Source of the DNA: UBA4285 sp050944355
Lineage (GTDB): Bacteria; Bacillota; Clostridia; Lachnospirales; Lachnospiraceae
Direction of reading: 5' to 3'
Length of the DNA stretch: 64,000 nt
NCBI GenBank assembly: GCA_050944355.1
Contig: JBMNQX010000002.1
Coordinates: 1 to 64,000 of the forward strand
Both the position numbers and the translations under genes were made by a program. The first letter of the stretch is position 1. The number at the start of each line of letters is the position of its first letter. A model generated the notes under the pieces. The model did not search any database, had not been told where the DNA came from, and saw only the letters and a program-made list of their open reading frames with translations. Shown here piece by piece: positions 31,613 to 39,299 of this stretch.

Positions 31613-32086
31613 ATGCTGGAAACAGGAATCAAAGCACCGGATTTCACACTGCCGGATCAGAACGGCAGGATGCGTTCACTCTCAGAATTCCGCGGACAAA
31701 AGGTGGTTCTGTATTTTTATCCGAAGGATATGACGGCAGGGTGTACGAAGCAGGCCTGCGGATTTGGAGAACTGTATCCTCAGTTTCAGGAGAAAGGGGC
31801 TGTTGTGATCGGCGTCAGCAAAGATTCAACGGCTTCCCATAAAAAATTCGAGGAAAAATACAATCTTCCTTTTATTCTGCTTTCGGACCCGGAAAAGAGT
31901 GTCCTTCAGATGTATGACGTCTGGAAAGAGAAGAAAAATTACGGGAAGGTTGCGATGGGGGTAATCCGTTCCACGTATCTGATTGACGAGGAGGGTGTGA
32001 TACGCAAAGCGTACGGAAAAGTGAAGGCGGCTGAAAACCCGGATCAGATGCTGGAAGTGCTTTCGCAGGATGATGGCAAATCATGA
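31613..32086 (+). CDS. bcp: Thioredoxin-dependent peroxiredoxin, Bcp type
   Basis: A 157-aa thiol peroxidase that reduces hydrogen peroxide and organic peroxides, regenerated by thioredoxin. The AhpC/TSA fold opens APDFTLPDQNGRMRSLSEF. The peroxidatic Cys44 (DMTAGCTKQAC) and the resolving Cys49 are five residues apart, the hallmark of the atypical two-Cys Bcp group. ATG 31613 has AAAGGAG 7 bases upstream; the longer ORF has no such site. It appears to be a single-gene unit and likely protects an anaerobe from oxygen exposure. Confidence 0.93.
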   Translation: MLETGIKAPDFTLPDQNGRMRSLSEFRGQKVVLYFYPKDMTAGCTKQACGFGELYPQFQEKGAVVIGVSKDSTASHKKFEEKYNLPFILLSDPEKSVLQMYDVWKEKKNYGKVAMGVIRSTYLIDEEGVIRKAYGKVKAAENPDQMLEVLSQDDGKS

Positions 32087-32213
32087 CAGGTATTCCGTGA
32101 CATACCCATGACGTTTCCGGGGGCAGTGCAGCGTACCATCGCTGTGATTTTCCTGATCGAATAAATGTAATAAGGGGGGATGAGAATGTTCTCATTGATA
32201 TGCAAATGATTTG

Positions 32214-32244
32214 CCTCCGCCCCGCGCGGGGGCCAAAACGGAGG
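32214..32244 (+). promoter_or_regulatory. Hairpin covering the ribosome binding site of the 801-aa membrane protein
   Basis: CCTCCG (32214-32219) is complementary to CGGAGG (32239-32244), which is the ribosome binding site. Between them GCCCC-GCGC-GGGGC folds on itself. The whole forms an elongated hairpin that would hide the site and limit translation. Confidence 0.45.
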
Positions 32245-32251
32245 AAGTATT

Positions 32252-34657
32252 TTGACTTTTTTCAGGGAACATCGGTTTTTCAGATTCGTCTGCATCGCGG
32301 AAGGACTGGTTCTGCTCTGGATATTATTTCAGTGCCTCAGACCTTCCTGTGATCTCAGCTTTTCGGCAGACACACTTACCCCGTCCGCTTCCGGCTCTTC
32401 ATCCTACACGATAGAGCTGGGAACAGAAGAAAACTCATCCAGTTATGAAATTTCCAGCAAGCGCACAATGACAGCCACGACGGTGCTGGAGTCGGAATAT
32501 TTTACGCTGAACCCCGGTGCGTATACCGTGACAGTTTACTACCAGTCAGATACGGGCAGCGATGAGAGAGACAGCTTTGACAATTCCACCGGGAGTCTGT
32601 CCTTAAACAGCAGACGCCACGGATCATTTTTTTATTTTGACAGTCTCGATCTCAGGGATTCTTACACGGAAGAGAGCAGTACCGTTCAGATTTCTTCTCC
32701 CGTCGCTCTGAATGACATGTCGCTGTCCGTGGACTTTTCCGGCGGCGGAACGCTGAGTATCGAGAGCATTCAGATTACCGAGATTTCAGCGTATAATTAC
32801 GCGCTGCTTGTCATTTTTCTTCTTGCGTTCTTTGCGCTGGACTGGGCTCTGATACAGTTTATCCGCGGCAAGTGGGGAATGACAGAGGGAATACTGTGTC
32901 TGATCTGCCTTGCGGCGGCTATTCCCTTTATCGCCGATTTTTCGTACAGTGGTCACGACTACGACTTCCACCTGAACCGGATTGTGTGCCTGGCCGATGA
33001 ATTCAGGCAGGGAAATTATTTTCCGGCCATTTTCTCCACCGCCCTGAATGGCTATGGATATGCCAATCCGCTTTTTTACGGACAGATTTTCCTGTATATC
33101 CCGGCTTTTCTGTACTGCGTCGGTTTCCCGCTTTCTGTTGCTTACAACATTTACATTATTCTGTTCTCGATTGCTGCCTGTCTGATCATGTACCTGACAT
33201 CCCTGCGAATCTTTCGCCGGAAAAGAGCGGCTTTGTTTGCGGCGGCGCTGTATACCCTGAGCGCGGTGAGGCTCACAAACATTTTCACGCGGTCTGCCGT
33301 GGGTGAGTTTACGGCGCAGACATTTCTGCCGCTCGTAGTTCTCGGGTTCTACAATATATACACGGCGAAGAAGAATGAGAAGATTACCCTGAAAAAATAC
33401 CTCCCTATCGTCATCGGTCTGACGGGTATCGTGCTCTCGCACATCCTGACGATCATGATGTGTGCGCTGCTGATACTGGGATTCTGTCTTTGTAATCTGC
33501 GAAAGACGCTGGAGCCGAACCGCTTTGCGGCTTTATGGAAGGCGGCTTTTCTGACTGTCCTTGTGAATCTGGCCACGCTGGTCCCGTTCGTGGATTCTTA
33601 TTCCATGGAGCTGATCGTCAACAACATCATCAATTATATTCAGGCGTCCGGCACGTACCCCGTCCAGCTGTTCAATGTGATCGTGGATAATTTTCAGGCG
33701 GATTCGATTGCCGGAACGGCGGCCAATGAGATGTCGCTCACGATCGGATTTTCCATCACTTTTGGTCTGGGACTTTTCGCGTTTATCTGGATCCGGACGC
33801 GAAGAAAAAGAGCTCCCGGTGAGGATCCGTCTGAGTTCCGCTTTGTCAGGATCTGTTTCATACTGGCGTGCATCACTCTTTTCCTGTCCAGCCGGCTCAT
33901 GCCGTATGACGCGCTGGATTTTCTGCCCTATTTTATATATTCATTTCTCACGGCGTACCAGTTTTCCTGGAGATGGCTCGTGTTCGCGACGCTCTTCGGC
34001 GTCTACTGCACAGCCTATGCGGCTGACAGGATAGGGGACGTCGCGGTCAATAAGCTCACCCCGCAGATAATTCCCCTGGCCATCATCGCGATTCTTTCCC
34101 TGAATACCGGGCAGATTTACGCGGACCAACTGCGGACCGGCACACTGGAGAAATATTCAAATAATTCGTATGAGTATAATTTCTGCATCGGCGCCGGGGA
34201 GTATCTGCTGTATGATCCGGATTCCATGGGATATACAATCAGCCTGACCGACATTCTGGATGAATATCACTACTCGGATGTCACGGTTGAGACGGGTGAG
34301 GCGGAAGTGTCGGACTACACAAGAACCGGCAGCGGCGCGGTATTTACTGTGACAAATGATTCGGAAGAAGCCGCCGAAGTGCTTCTGCCCATCCAGTGCT
34401 ACGACAATTATTATGCGTATGATGAATCCGGAAATTCGCTGCTGATTTCCAGAGGGGATTATAACAAAATTTCCGTGAGCGTGCCGGCGGGATACACCGG
34501 ACAGGTTACGGTTTCATACCATTTTCCATACAGCTGGCGGGCAGCGATAGCGGTTTCTGCCGCAAGCATTGTCCTGACAGCCGCATACGGTGTTTACAGG
34601 AGCAGAAAAAAGAAGAGAAGCCGCAGATTTTCAGAAACCAATAACGTGAAAGAATGA
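32252..34657 (+). CDS. Large membrane protein, 6-pyruvoyl-tetrahydropterin-synthase-related (GT-C-like), 801 aa
   Basis: A polytopic membrane protein of the PTPS-related/YfhO-like type, a GT-C fold group thought to move sugars from lipid carriers. After one N-terminal helix (about 10-27) comes an extracytoplasmic beta-rich region (about 30-180), then SGHDYDFHLNRI (near 232), an acidic/histidine motif typical of GT-C active sites. About ten more membrane helices follow (to about 620), then a second extracytoplasmic domain and a final helix with a basic tail (RSRKKKRSRR). The start is TTG with GGAGG 8 bases upstream. It stands alone; the donor and acceptor are unknown. Confidence 0.75.
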   Translation: MTFFREHRFFRFVCIAEGLVLLWILFQCLRPSCDLSFSADTLTPSASGSSSYTIELGTEENSSSYEISSKRTMTATTVLESEYFTLNPGAYTVTVYYQSDTGSDERDSFDNSTGSLSLNSRRHGSFFYFDSLDLRDSYTEESSTVQISSPVALNDMSLSVDFSGGGTLSIESIQITEISAYNYALLVIFLLAFFALDWALIQFIRGKWGMTEGILCLICLAAAIPFIADFSYSGHDYDFHLNRIVCLADEFRQGNYFPAIFSTALNGYGYANPLFYGQIFLYIPAFLYCVGFPLSVAYNIYIILFSIAACLIMYLTSLRIFRRKRAALFAAALYTLSAVRLTNIFTRSAVGEFTAQTFLPLVVLGFYNIYTAKKNEKITLKKYLPIVIGLTGIVLSHILTIMMCALLILGFCLCNLRKTLEPNRFAALWKAAFLTVLVNLATLVPFVDSYSMELIVNNIINYIQASGTYPVQLFNVIVDNFQADSIAGTAANEMSLTIGFSITFGLGLFAFIWIRTRRKRAPGEDPSEFRFVRICFILACITLFLSSRLMPYDALDFLPYFIYSFLTAYQFSWRWLVFATLFGVYCTAYAADRIGDVAVNKLTPQIIPLAIIAILSLNTGQIYADQLRTGTLEKYSNNSYEYNFCIGAGEYLLYDPDSMGYTISLTDILDEYHYSDVTVETGEAEVSDYTRTGSGAVFTVTNDSEEAAEVLLPIQCYDNYYAYDESGNSLLISRGDYNKISVSVPAGYTGQVTVSYHFPYSWRAAIAVSAASIVLTAAYGVYRSRKKKRSRRFSETNNVKE

Positions 34658-34663
34658 ATAAAA

Positions 34664-34710
34664 AGACTGATATGCCGGGATTTGATGACTTTATTCCGGC
34701 ATATCAGTCT
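34664..34710. terminator. Bidirectional terminator
   Basis: AGACTGATATGCCGG pairs perfectly with CCGGCATATCAGTCT around a 17-base loop, between the converging membrane protein gene and the Mop-domain gene. Confidence 0.85.
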
Positions 34711-34745
34711 GTATAAACCTATTGTGTCCGTGTGTTCTGGGATGT

Positions 34746-35162
34746 TCAGTCGACGGCCACCATGACGGATGTCGCCTTTACGATGGCAACGGCCGTGTCG
34801 CCGGCTTTGAGGCCGAGTTCCTTAACCGCTTCCAGAGAAATGGTCGAGGTGATGCCGATGCCGCCCGGAACGTCGAGCTTTACTATCGCATTGACAGCGC
34901 CCGGCGTCACAGAGGCGATCGTGCCCTTGAACTGATTGCGGGCGCTGATTTTGCAGTAATCATTTGCCATCATGACTTCGGTGGCCTTGATGATGGCTTT
35001 GCACTTGACGCCCGGCTTCAGTCCGAGCTGATTGATAGCCTCCATGGATATCGTTGCGCTCACGTGATTGCCGGCCGCGGCGTCGATTTTTACGATGCCG
35101 TTGACGGCGCCCGGCACAACCTCGCGGACAGTTCCTTCAATCTGGTTTCTTGCACTGATCAT
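34746..35162 (-). CDS. Tandem Mop (molbindin) molybdate/tungstate-binding protein
   Basis: A 138-aa cytoplasmic protein made of two Mop/TOBE repeats of about 68 residues: SARNQIEGTVREVVPGAVNG (residues 3-22) and SARNQFKGTIASVTPGAVNA (72-91). Each is followed by an SATISMEA- or TSTISLEA-like strand. Such di-Mop proteins store or buffer molybdate or tungstate. AAAGGAG precedes the ATG. It lies just outside the molybdenum cluster on the opposite strand, downstream of the LysR regulator, and a hairpin TGCCGGAA/TTCCGGCA sits in its leader (plus 35184-35204). Its role as a molybdate buffer for this cluster is inference. Confidence 0.9.
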   Translation of the reverse strand: MISARNQIEGTVREVVPGAVNGIVKIDAAAGNHVSATISMEAINQLGLKPGVKCKAIIKATEVMMANDYCKISARNQFKGTIASVTPGAVNAIVKLDVPGGIGITSTISLEAVKELGLKAGDTAVAIVKATSVMVAVD

Positions 35163-35300
35163 TAACAGTTTCTCCTTTCTGATTTGCCGGAACAGACTTC
35201 CGGCAGTTGTAATTCATTATTCTTACAGAACAAACTTATTCTACATGATATACTATAAAAATTCAGTAATCCAGACTACACAGTCGGCTATACGACAAGA

Positions 35301-36197
35301 TCACATGTTTTTATTTTTCAGATATTCTCTGGCGATCTCCGCAATCCTCCGCAGGTACCGCCTGTTGTCATTGGCGGCGCTGTAAGCGATCCCGTAATCC
35401 AGCGTCCATGAGAAATTTATTTTCCGGACGATATAGTTTCCCACAGCCGGAAGATCAAATTCCGGCATGATGCTGAGTCCCGCTCCGCTCAGCATCAGAA
35501 GACGGGCGGTCCGCGGCGAGTCGCAGTAGTGAATGGATGCGGTCGGGAGCAGACGGGAAATTTCCATCATCATGCCCTGCGATTCTTTTGGCGTGCATGA
35601 AGTCTCCGGGAGAATCAGATTTTCGCCGACCAGGTCATGAGGCGCCACGGTTTTCTTTTTGGTGAGCGGATGGCCGGGCGGGAGCAGAATGTCATAGGGC
35701 GCTTCCCAAAGGAGCTCGTAGACGGTGTTTTTCTGCATGATTGAGTCTTTTGTGTAGTTGAAAATGATATCCATTTTTCCGTCTCTGAATTGTGTGATCA
35801 GATCTTTGTAGGAAAACTGTCGGAGACTGACGTACACCTTCGGGTATTCCCTTAAGAATTTGCCGAGCACAGCCGGGATCAGTTCGTCCCCGAGGGCGGT
35901 GCCGACGTAACCGGCCGTGAGAATAGCTTCGTAGTCGGTTCCCGCGTGAACGAGGGCATCCTTGGCGATGGCCACACGGCTCAGGATTTCCCGGGCGTCA
36001 TAATAAAAGCTTTTCCCGGCCGGCGTCAGGGAAACGTGCTTTTTTGTCCGGAATAAAAGCTGCACTCCGAGTTCTTCCTCGAGAAGACGGATCTGCCTGG
36101 TGACGGTCGGCTGTGAGAGAAAGAGATTTGCAGATGCGACCGTAAAACTGTGAGAATCCGCCACTTCGACGAAGCATTCCAGCTGCTTTTCATTCAT
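35301..36197 (-). CDS. LysR-family transcriptional regulator
   Basis: A 298-aa regulator. The N-terminal winged helix-turn-helix (about 1-60) reads LECFVEVADSHSFTVASANL then LSQPTVTRQIRLLEEELG, the standard LysR pattern, and the effector domain (about 90-290) is a periplasmic-binding-like fold. ATG 36197 has AAAAGGAG upstream; the ORF begins 59 codons earlier without a site. It is divergent from the molybdenum hydroxylase operon with a 248-base AT-rich gap, the classical LysR layout. It probably controls that operon, with the hydroxylase substrate as the likely effector (inference). Confidence 0.9.
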   Translation of the reverse strand: MNEKQLECFVEVADSHSFTVASANLFLSQPTVTRQIRLLEEELGVQLLFRTKKHVSLTPAGKSFYYDAREILSRVAIAKDALVHAGTDYEAILTAGYVGTALGDELIPAVLGKFLREYPKVYVSLRQFSYKDLITQFRDGKMDIIFNYTKDSIMQKNTVYELLWEAPYDILLPPGHPLTKKKTVAPHDLVGENLILPETSCTPKESQGMMMEISRLLPTASIHYCDSPRTARLLMLSGAGLSIMPEFDLPAVGNYIVRKINFSWTLDYGIAYSAANDNRRYLRRIAEIAREYLKNKNM

Positions 36198-36445
36198 AAA
36201 AGACTCCTTTTTCACAAGCGAATATTTTTCAAAAATTATTCGGATTTCCTGCCGTCCGGAAACTGTATTGGGTATCGCCGGTGAAACTCCCGCAATCCGG
36301 CCATTTTGACCGGGTCTTTGTAAGAATTTCAATAATACAGAAACTGAATTGATTATACCATATTTCAATTTCAATTTTTAATTAGTGACAGATAGAATGA
36401 GTATATCTGAATATCATCATCAGTCAGGAAAAAGGAGTGAAACGG
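36198..36445. promoter_or_regulatory. Divergent control region between LysR regulator and hydroxylase operon
   Basis: An AT-rich gap of 248 bases. It contains ATTGAT...ATTTCAAT-type dyads around 36348-36372 that could be LysR (T-N11-A) sites, and several TAT-rich -10 candidates. I could not single out one promoter for either gene. No riboswitch of the Moco type is recognisable. Confidence 0.45.
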
Positions 36446-36967
36446 ATGGACAAAGTGACATTGACTGTCAATGGAACTGTCTATGAATTTTCTATCGGGG
36501 AAAGCTACGGACAGATTCCGGCGAGTGAAACACTTCTGGAAACGCTCAGAAACCGGCTTGGTCTTACAGCGGCAAAAAAATCCTGTGAAGAAGGCGCGTG
36601 CGGCTGCTGTACGGTGATCAAAGACGGCAAAGCAGTTCCGTCGTGCATGACGCTCACGGCGGACTGCGACGGATCGGAAATCACGACGCTGGAAGGACTG
36701 CAGGATCCACAGACCGGGGAACTCTCGAAGGTGCAGAAAGCATTTATCGAATACAACGCGTTTCAGTGCGGATTCTGCACGCCGGGCATCATCATGACGA
36801 CGACGGCTCTTCTGAATGAGAATCCGAATCCGACCGAGGAAGAGGTCAGGGATGCGCTCAGCGGAAACTATTGCCGCTGCATCAGCCACTACCATGTCTT
36901 TGAGGCGATCGATTCCATCACGGGCAGAGGCAAGAGTCTCGATGAGAAATGGGAGGGCAGGCGATGA
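36446..36967 (+). CDS. Molybdenum hydroxylase, [2Fe-2S] subunit
   Basis: A 173-aa iron-sulfur subunit of the xanthine dehydrogenase / CO dehydrogenase type. The plant-ferredoxin-like N-terminal domain has CEEGACGCC plus a later SCM (first cluster); the helical C-terminal domain has QCGFCTPG and NYCRC (second cluster). It passes electrons from the molybdenum centre to the FAD subunit. I use ATG 36446, which has AAAAGGAG 8 bases upstream; GTG 36437 lies in the site itself. It overlaps the catalytic subunit gene by 4 bases. Confidence 0.93.
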   Translation: MDKVTLTVNGTVYEFSIGESYGQIPASETLLETLRNRLGLTAAKKSCEEGACGCCTVIKDGKAVPSCMTLTADCDGSEITTLEGLQDPQTGELSKVQKAFIEYNAFQCGFCTPGIIMTTTALLNENPNPTEEEVRDALSGNYCRCISHYHVFEAIDSITGRGKSLDEKWEGRR

Positions 36968-39288
36968 AAAATTTCAACAACGAAAATTACACGCCCGATA
37001 ACTACAAGTATGTGGGCAAAGTAAATGTGCCGCGCAAAGACGCGAAGGACATCGTCACCGGGAAAGCCACATTTCTGGATGATTTCACGCTTCCCAACAT
37101 GCTGATCGGGCGGTCGCTGCGTTCCCCGTACGCGCATGCCAGGATCAGGAAGATCAATACGGAAAAGGCGAAAAAGGTCAACGGCGTCGCCGCCATTCTG
37201 ACATACAAGGATGTGGACCCGAACTGGAAGATGGGATGGCCGCCGATGAAGCCGATTCTCGGCGAAGAGGTCATGTATGTCGGAGATCCTGTCGCGCTGG
37301 TCGCCGCGACAACTGCTGAGGTGGCGGACGAGGCGATCAGTCTCATTGAAGTGGAATATGAAGAACTGCCGGCCGTGACAGATGCCCTCGAGGCGAGAAA
37401 ACCGGGCGCGCCGCAGCTCTATCCGGATCTCTTCCGGAACAATGAAATCACCCCGGGATATCCCCCGTTTCAAAAGGACGGTCCATTCTGGCATCTCAGG
37501 AAAGGCGATCCTGACGAGGGCTTTAAGGATTGCGCCTTTATCGCCGAGGACACCGTAGAATTTGCCAAAATGCCGGCGCCCGCCGCGCCGGAGGCGCCGG
37601 GAGCGATTGCCCGCTGGGACGGAGGCCATGACTTCACCGTGTGGTGCGACACGCAGTCAGGATATATCTGCAAAGTACTGAATTCTTCGGTTATCCCCGA
37701 AATCAATCTGGATGTCCGCACGTTCAACGTCGGAGGTTCGTACGGAAACAAGCAGTCGCAGGTCGTTCAGGTCATGTCGGCTGTCATTCTCGCGATGAAG
37801 ACAAACCGTCCGGTCAAGGTCTTTCAGACGAAACACGAGCAGATGTGCTGCTTCGAGACCAGACTCGGGAGCCAGGTTCACGCGAAGATCGGCATGGACG
37901 CAAACGGAGTCATCAAAGCCGTGAAAGCGGACTGGACTGTCGACACCGGATGCATCAGCAACGCGACCCAGGGCCAGATCGGCGTCGGAATCGGAGAGAC
38001 GCAGCTGGTCATGGCCAAGTGCCCGAACTGGGACCTCGACACGCATCTGATTGCGACGAACAAACAGCCGGCCGGAATCGTCCGCGGTTACGGCGGTCAG
38101 GAACTCAACTCCTGCCTGTCATTGCTCATGGGACGCACGATGCGCGCGGGCAATTTTGATCCGGTCGAAGTCTACAAGAAAAACTTCGTCGGGGACGGCG
38201 ACGTGTACACATGGCGCGACGGCCGCGAGTGGAAGGCGCACTCGGTGAACTATGTAAAGGCAATCGATACCTGCGCAGAGAAGTTCAACTGGAAGGACAA
38301 ATGGAAAGGCTGGGGCACACCGACCTGGACATCTGAGGACGGAAAAATCGTCCGCGGAGTCGGATGCGGAATCATCGGCAACGCGGATATCGGAGAGGAC
38401 AACACCGAGGCGTATGTCAGAGTTGTCCCGGATCTCTTCGATGACAAATCTCACATCGTCCTCCAGACAAATGTGACCGAGTCCGGCATGGGTCAGCGCT
38501 CGAATCTGGCCAAGATGGTCGCGGAGATTCTGAATGTGCCGTATGAAATGGTTCAGATCACGCCGCCGGAGACAAAGATCAATCCGACGGGATTCGGTCT
38601 TTGCGGAAGCCGCGGAACCATCACATATGGCCACGCGGTTTCAAGTGCCGCGGAAGATGTCCGCAACAAACTCAAGAAGCTCGCGGAGCCATATCTCGAA
38701 GTGGCGGCCGACAGCCTCGTTCTCGAGAATTACGGCGTTGCGGCCAAGTCAAGACCGGGCAAATTTGTGACGTGGAAGAAGCTGATTCCCCCGGATCTGA
38801 CGCTCACCGGCTACGGCAAGCACCTGGAAAATTTCTCGACTCCGAACATGTTCATCGTCTTCCTCGAGGTCGAAGTGAACAAGGAGACCGGTCAGGTCAA
38901 AGTCCTGCACATGCAGGGCGGCACGGACTGCGGACAGATTATCGATCCGTCGATGCTGGAGATGCAGGCGCAGGGCGGAATCGGATCCGCCTCTCTTGAC
39001 ACGGCTCTCTATGAAGAACACGTCATCGACCCGCCGACGAAGAGAACGCTGACATACGACATGATTGAGTACAAATGGCGTCCGTTCAACGATTTTCCGA
39101 CGTACGACACGTGCTTCTTGGAGTCGCAGTTTGACACATTCCAGTTCCGCGCGACAGGTGTGGGCGAGATCGCCGGCGCGGCCGCCGCGAGTGCCACCAT
39201 GCAGGCCATTTCAAATGCGATCGGCGTACAGGTATCCACGTATCCGGCGACACCGGATGTGATTCTGAAAGCACTTGGAAAAATCTGA
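36964..39288 (+). CDS. Molybdenum hydroxylase, catalytic molybdopterin-binding subunit
   Basis: A 774-aa catalytic subunit of the xanthine oxidase family. The N-terminal ald_Xan_dh_C-type domain (about 20-130) is followed by the molybdopterin-binding part. Motifs are GGSYGNKQSQ (usually GGGFGGK), GIVRGYGGQE, TESGMGQRSN (usually GQG), CGSRGTITYGHA, and the catalytic glutamate E735 in TGVGEIAGAAA. Family members hydroxylate or reduce aromatic heterocycles, aldehydes, purines or aromatic acyl-CoAs. The FAD subunit next door resembles that of 4-hydroxybenzoyl-CoA reductase, but the true substrate cannot be read from sequence. ATG 36964 overlaps the previous stop (ATGA). Confidence 0.92.
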   Translation: MKNFNNENYTPDNYKYVGKVNVPRKDAKDIVTGKATFLDDFTLPNMLIGRSLRSPYAHARIRKINTEKAKKVNGVAAILTYKDVDPNWKMGWPPMKPILGEEVMYVGDPVALVAATTAEVADEAISLIEVEYEELPAVTDALEARKPGAPQLYPDLFRNNEITPGYPPFQKDGPFWHLRKGDPDEGFKDCAFIAEDTVEFAKMPAPAAPEAPGAIARWDGGHDFTVWCDTQSGYICKVLNSSVIPEINLDVRTFNVGGSYGNKQSQVVQVMSAVILAMKTNRPVKVFQTKHEQMCCFETRLGSQVHAKIGMDANGVIKAVKADWTVDTGCISNATQGQIGVGIGETQLVMAKCPNWDLDTHLIATNKQPAGIVRGYGGQELNSCLSLLMGRTMRAGNFDPVEVYKKNFVGDGDVYTWRDGREWKAHSVNYVKAIDTCAEKFNWKDKWKGWGTPTWTSEDGKIVRGVGCGIIGNADIGEDNTEAYVRVVPDLFDDKSHIVLQTNVTESGMGQRSNLAKMVAEILNVPYEMVQITPPETKINPTGFGLCGSRGTITYGHAVSSAAEDVRNKLKKLAEPYLEVAADSLVLENYGVAAKSRPGKFVTWKKLIPPDLTLTGYGKHLENFSTPNMFIVFLEVEVNKETGQVKVLHMQGGTDCGQIIDPSMLEMQAQGGIGSASLDTALYEEHVIDPPTKRTLTYDMIEYKWRPFNDFPTYDTCFLESQFDTFQFRATGVGEIAGAAAASATMQAISNAIGVQVSTYPATPDVILKALGKI

Positions 39289-39299
39289 GGAGGTCTGAA

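Noticed and set aside
36198..36445. Moco riboswitch upstream of the hydroxylase
   Set aside because: The gap is AT-rich with small dyads and lacks the GC-rich conserved helices of that RNA.
36446..39288. Selenium-dependent hydroxylase with selenocysteine
   Set aside because: Frames are continuous without an in-frame TGA, and the selenium cofactor genes (yqeB, yqeC) are not seen here.
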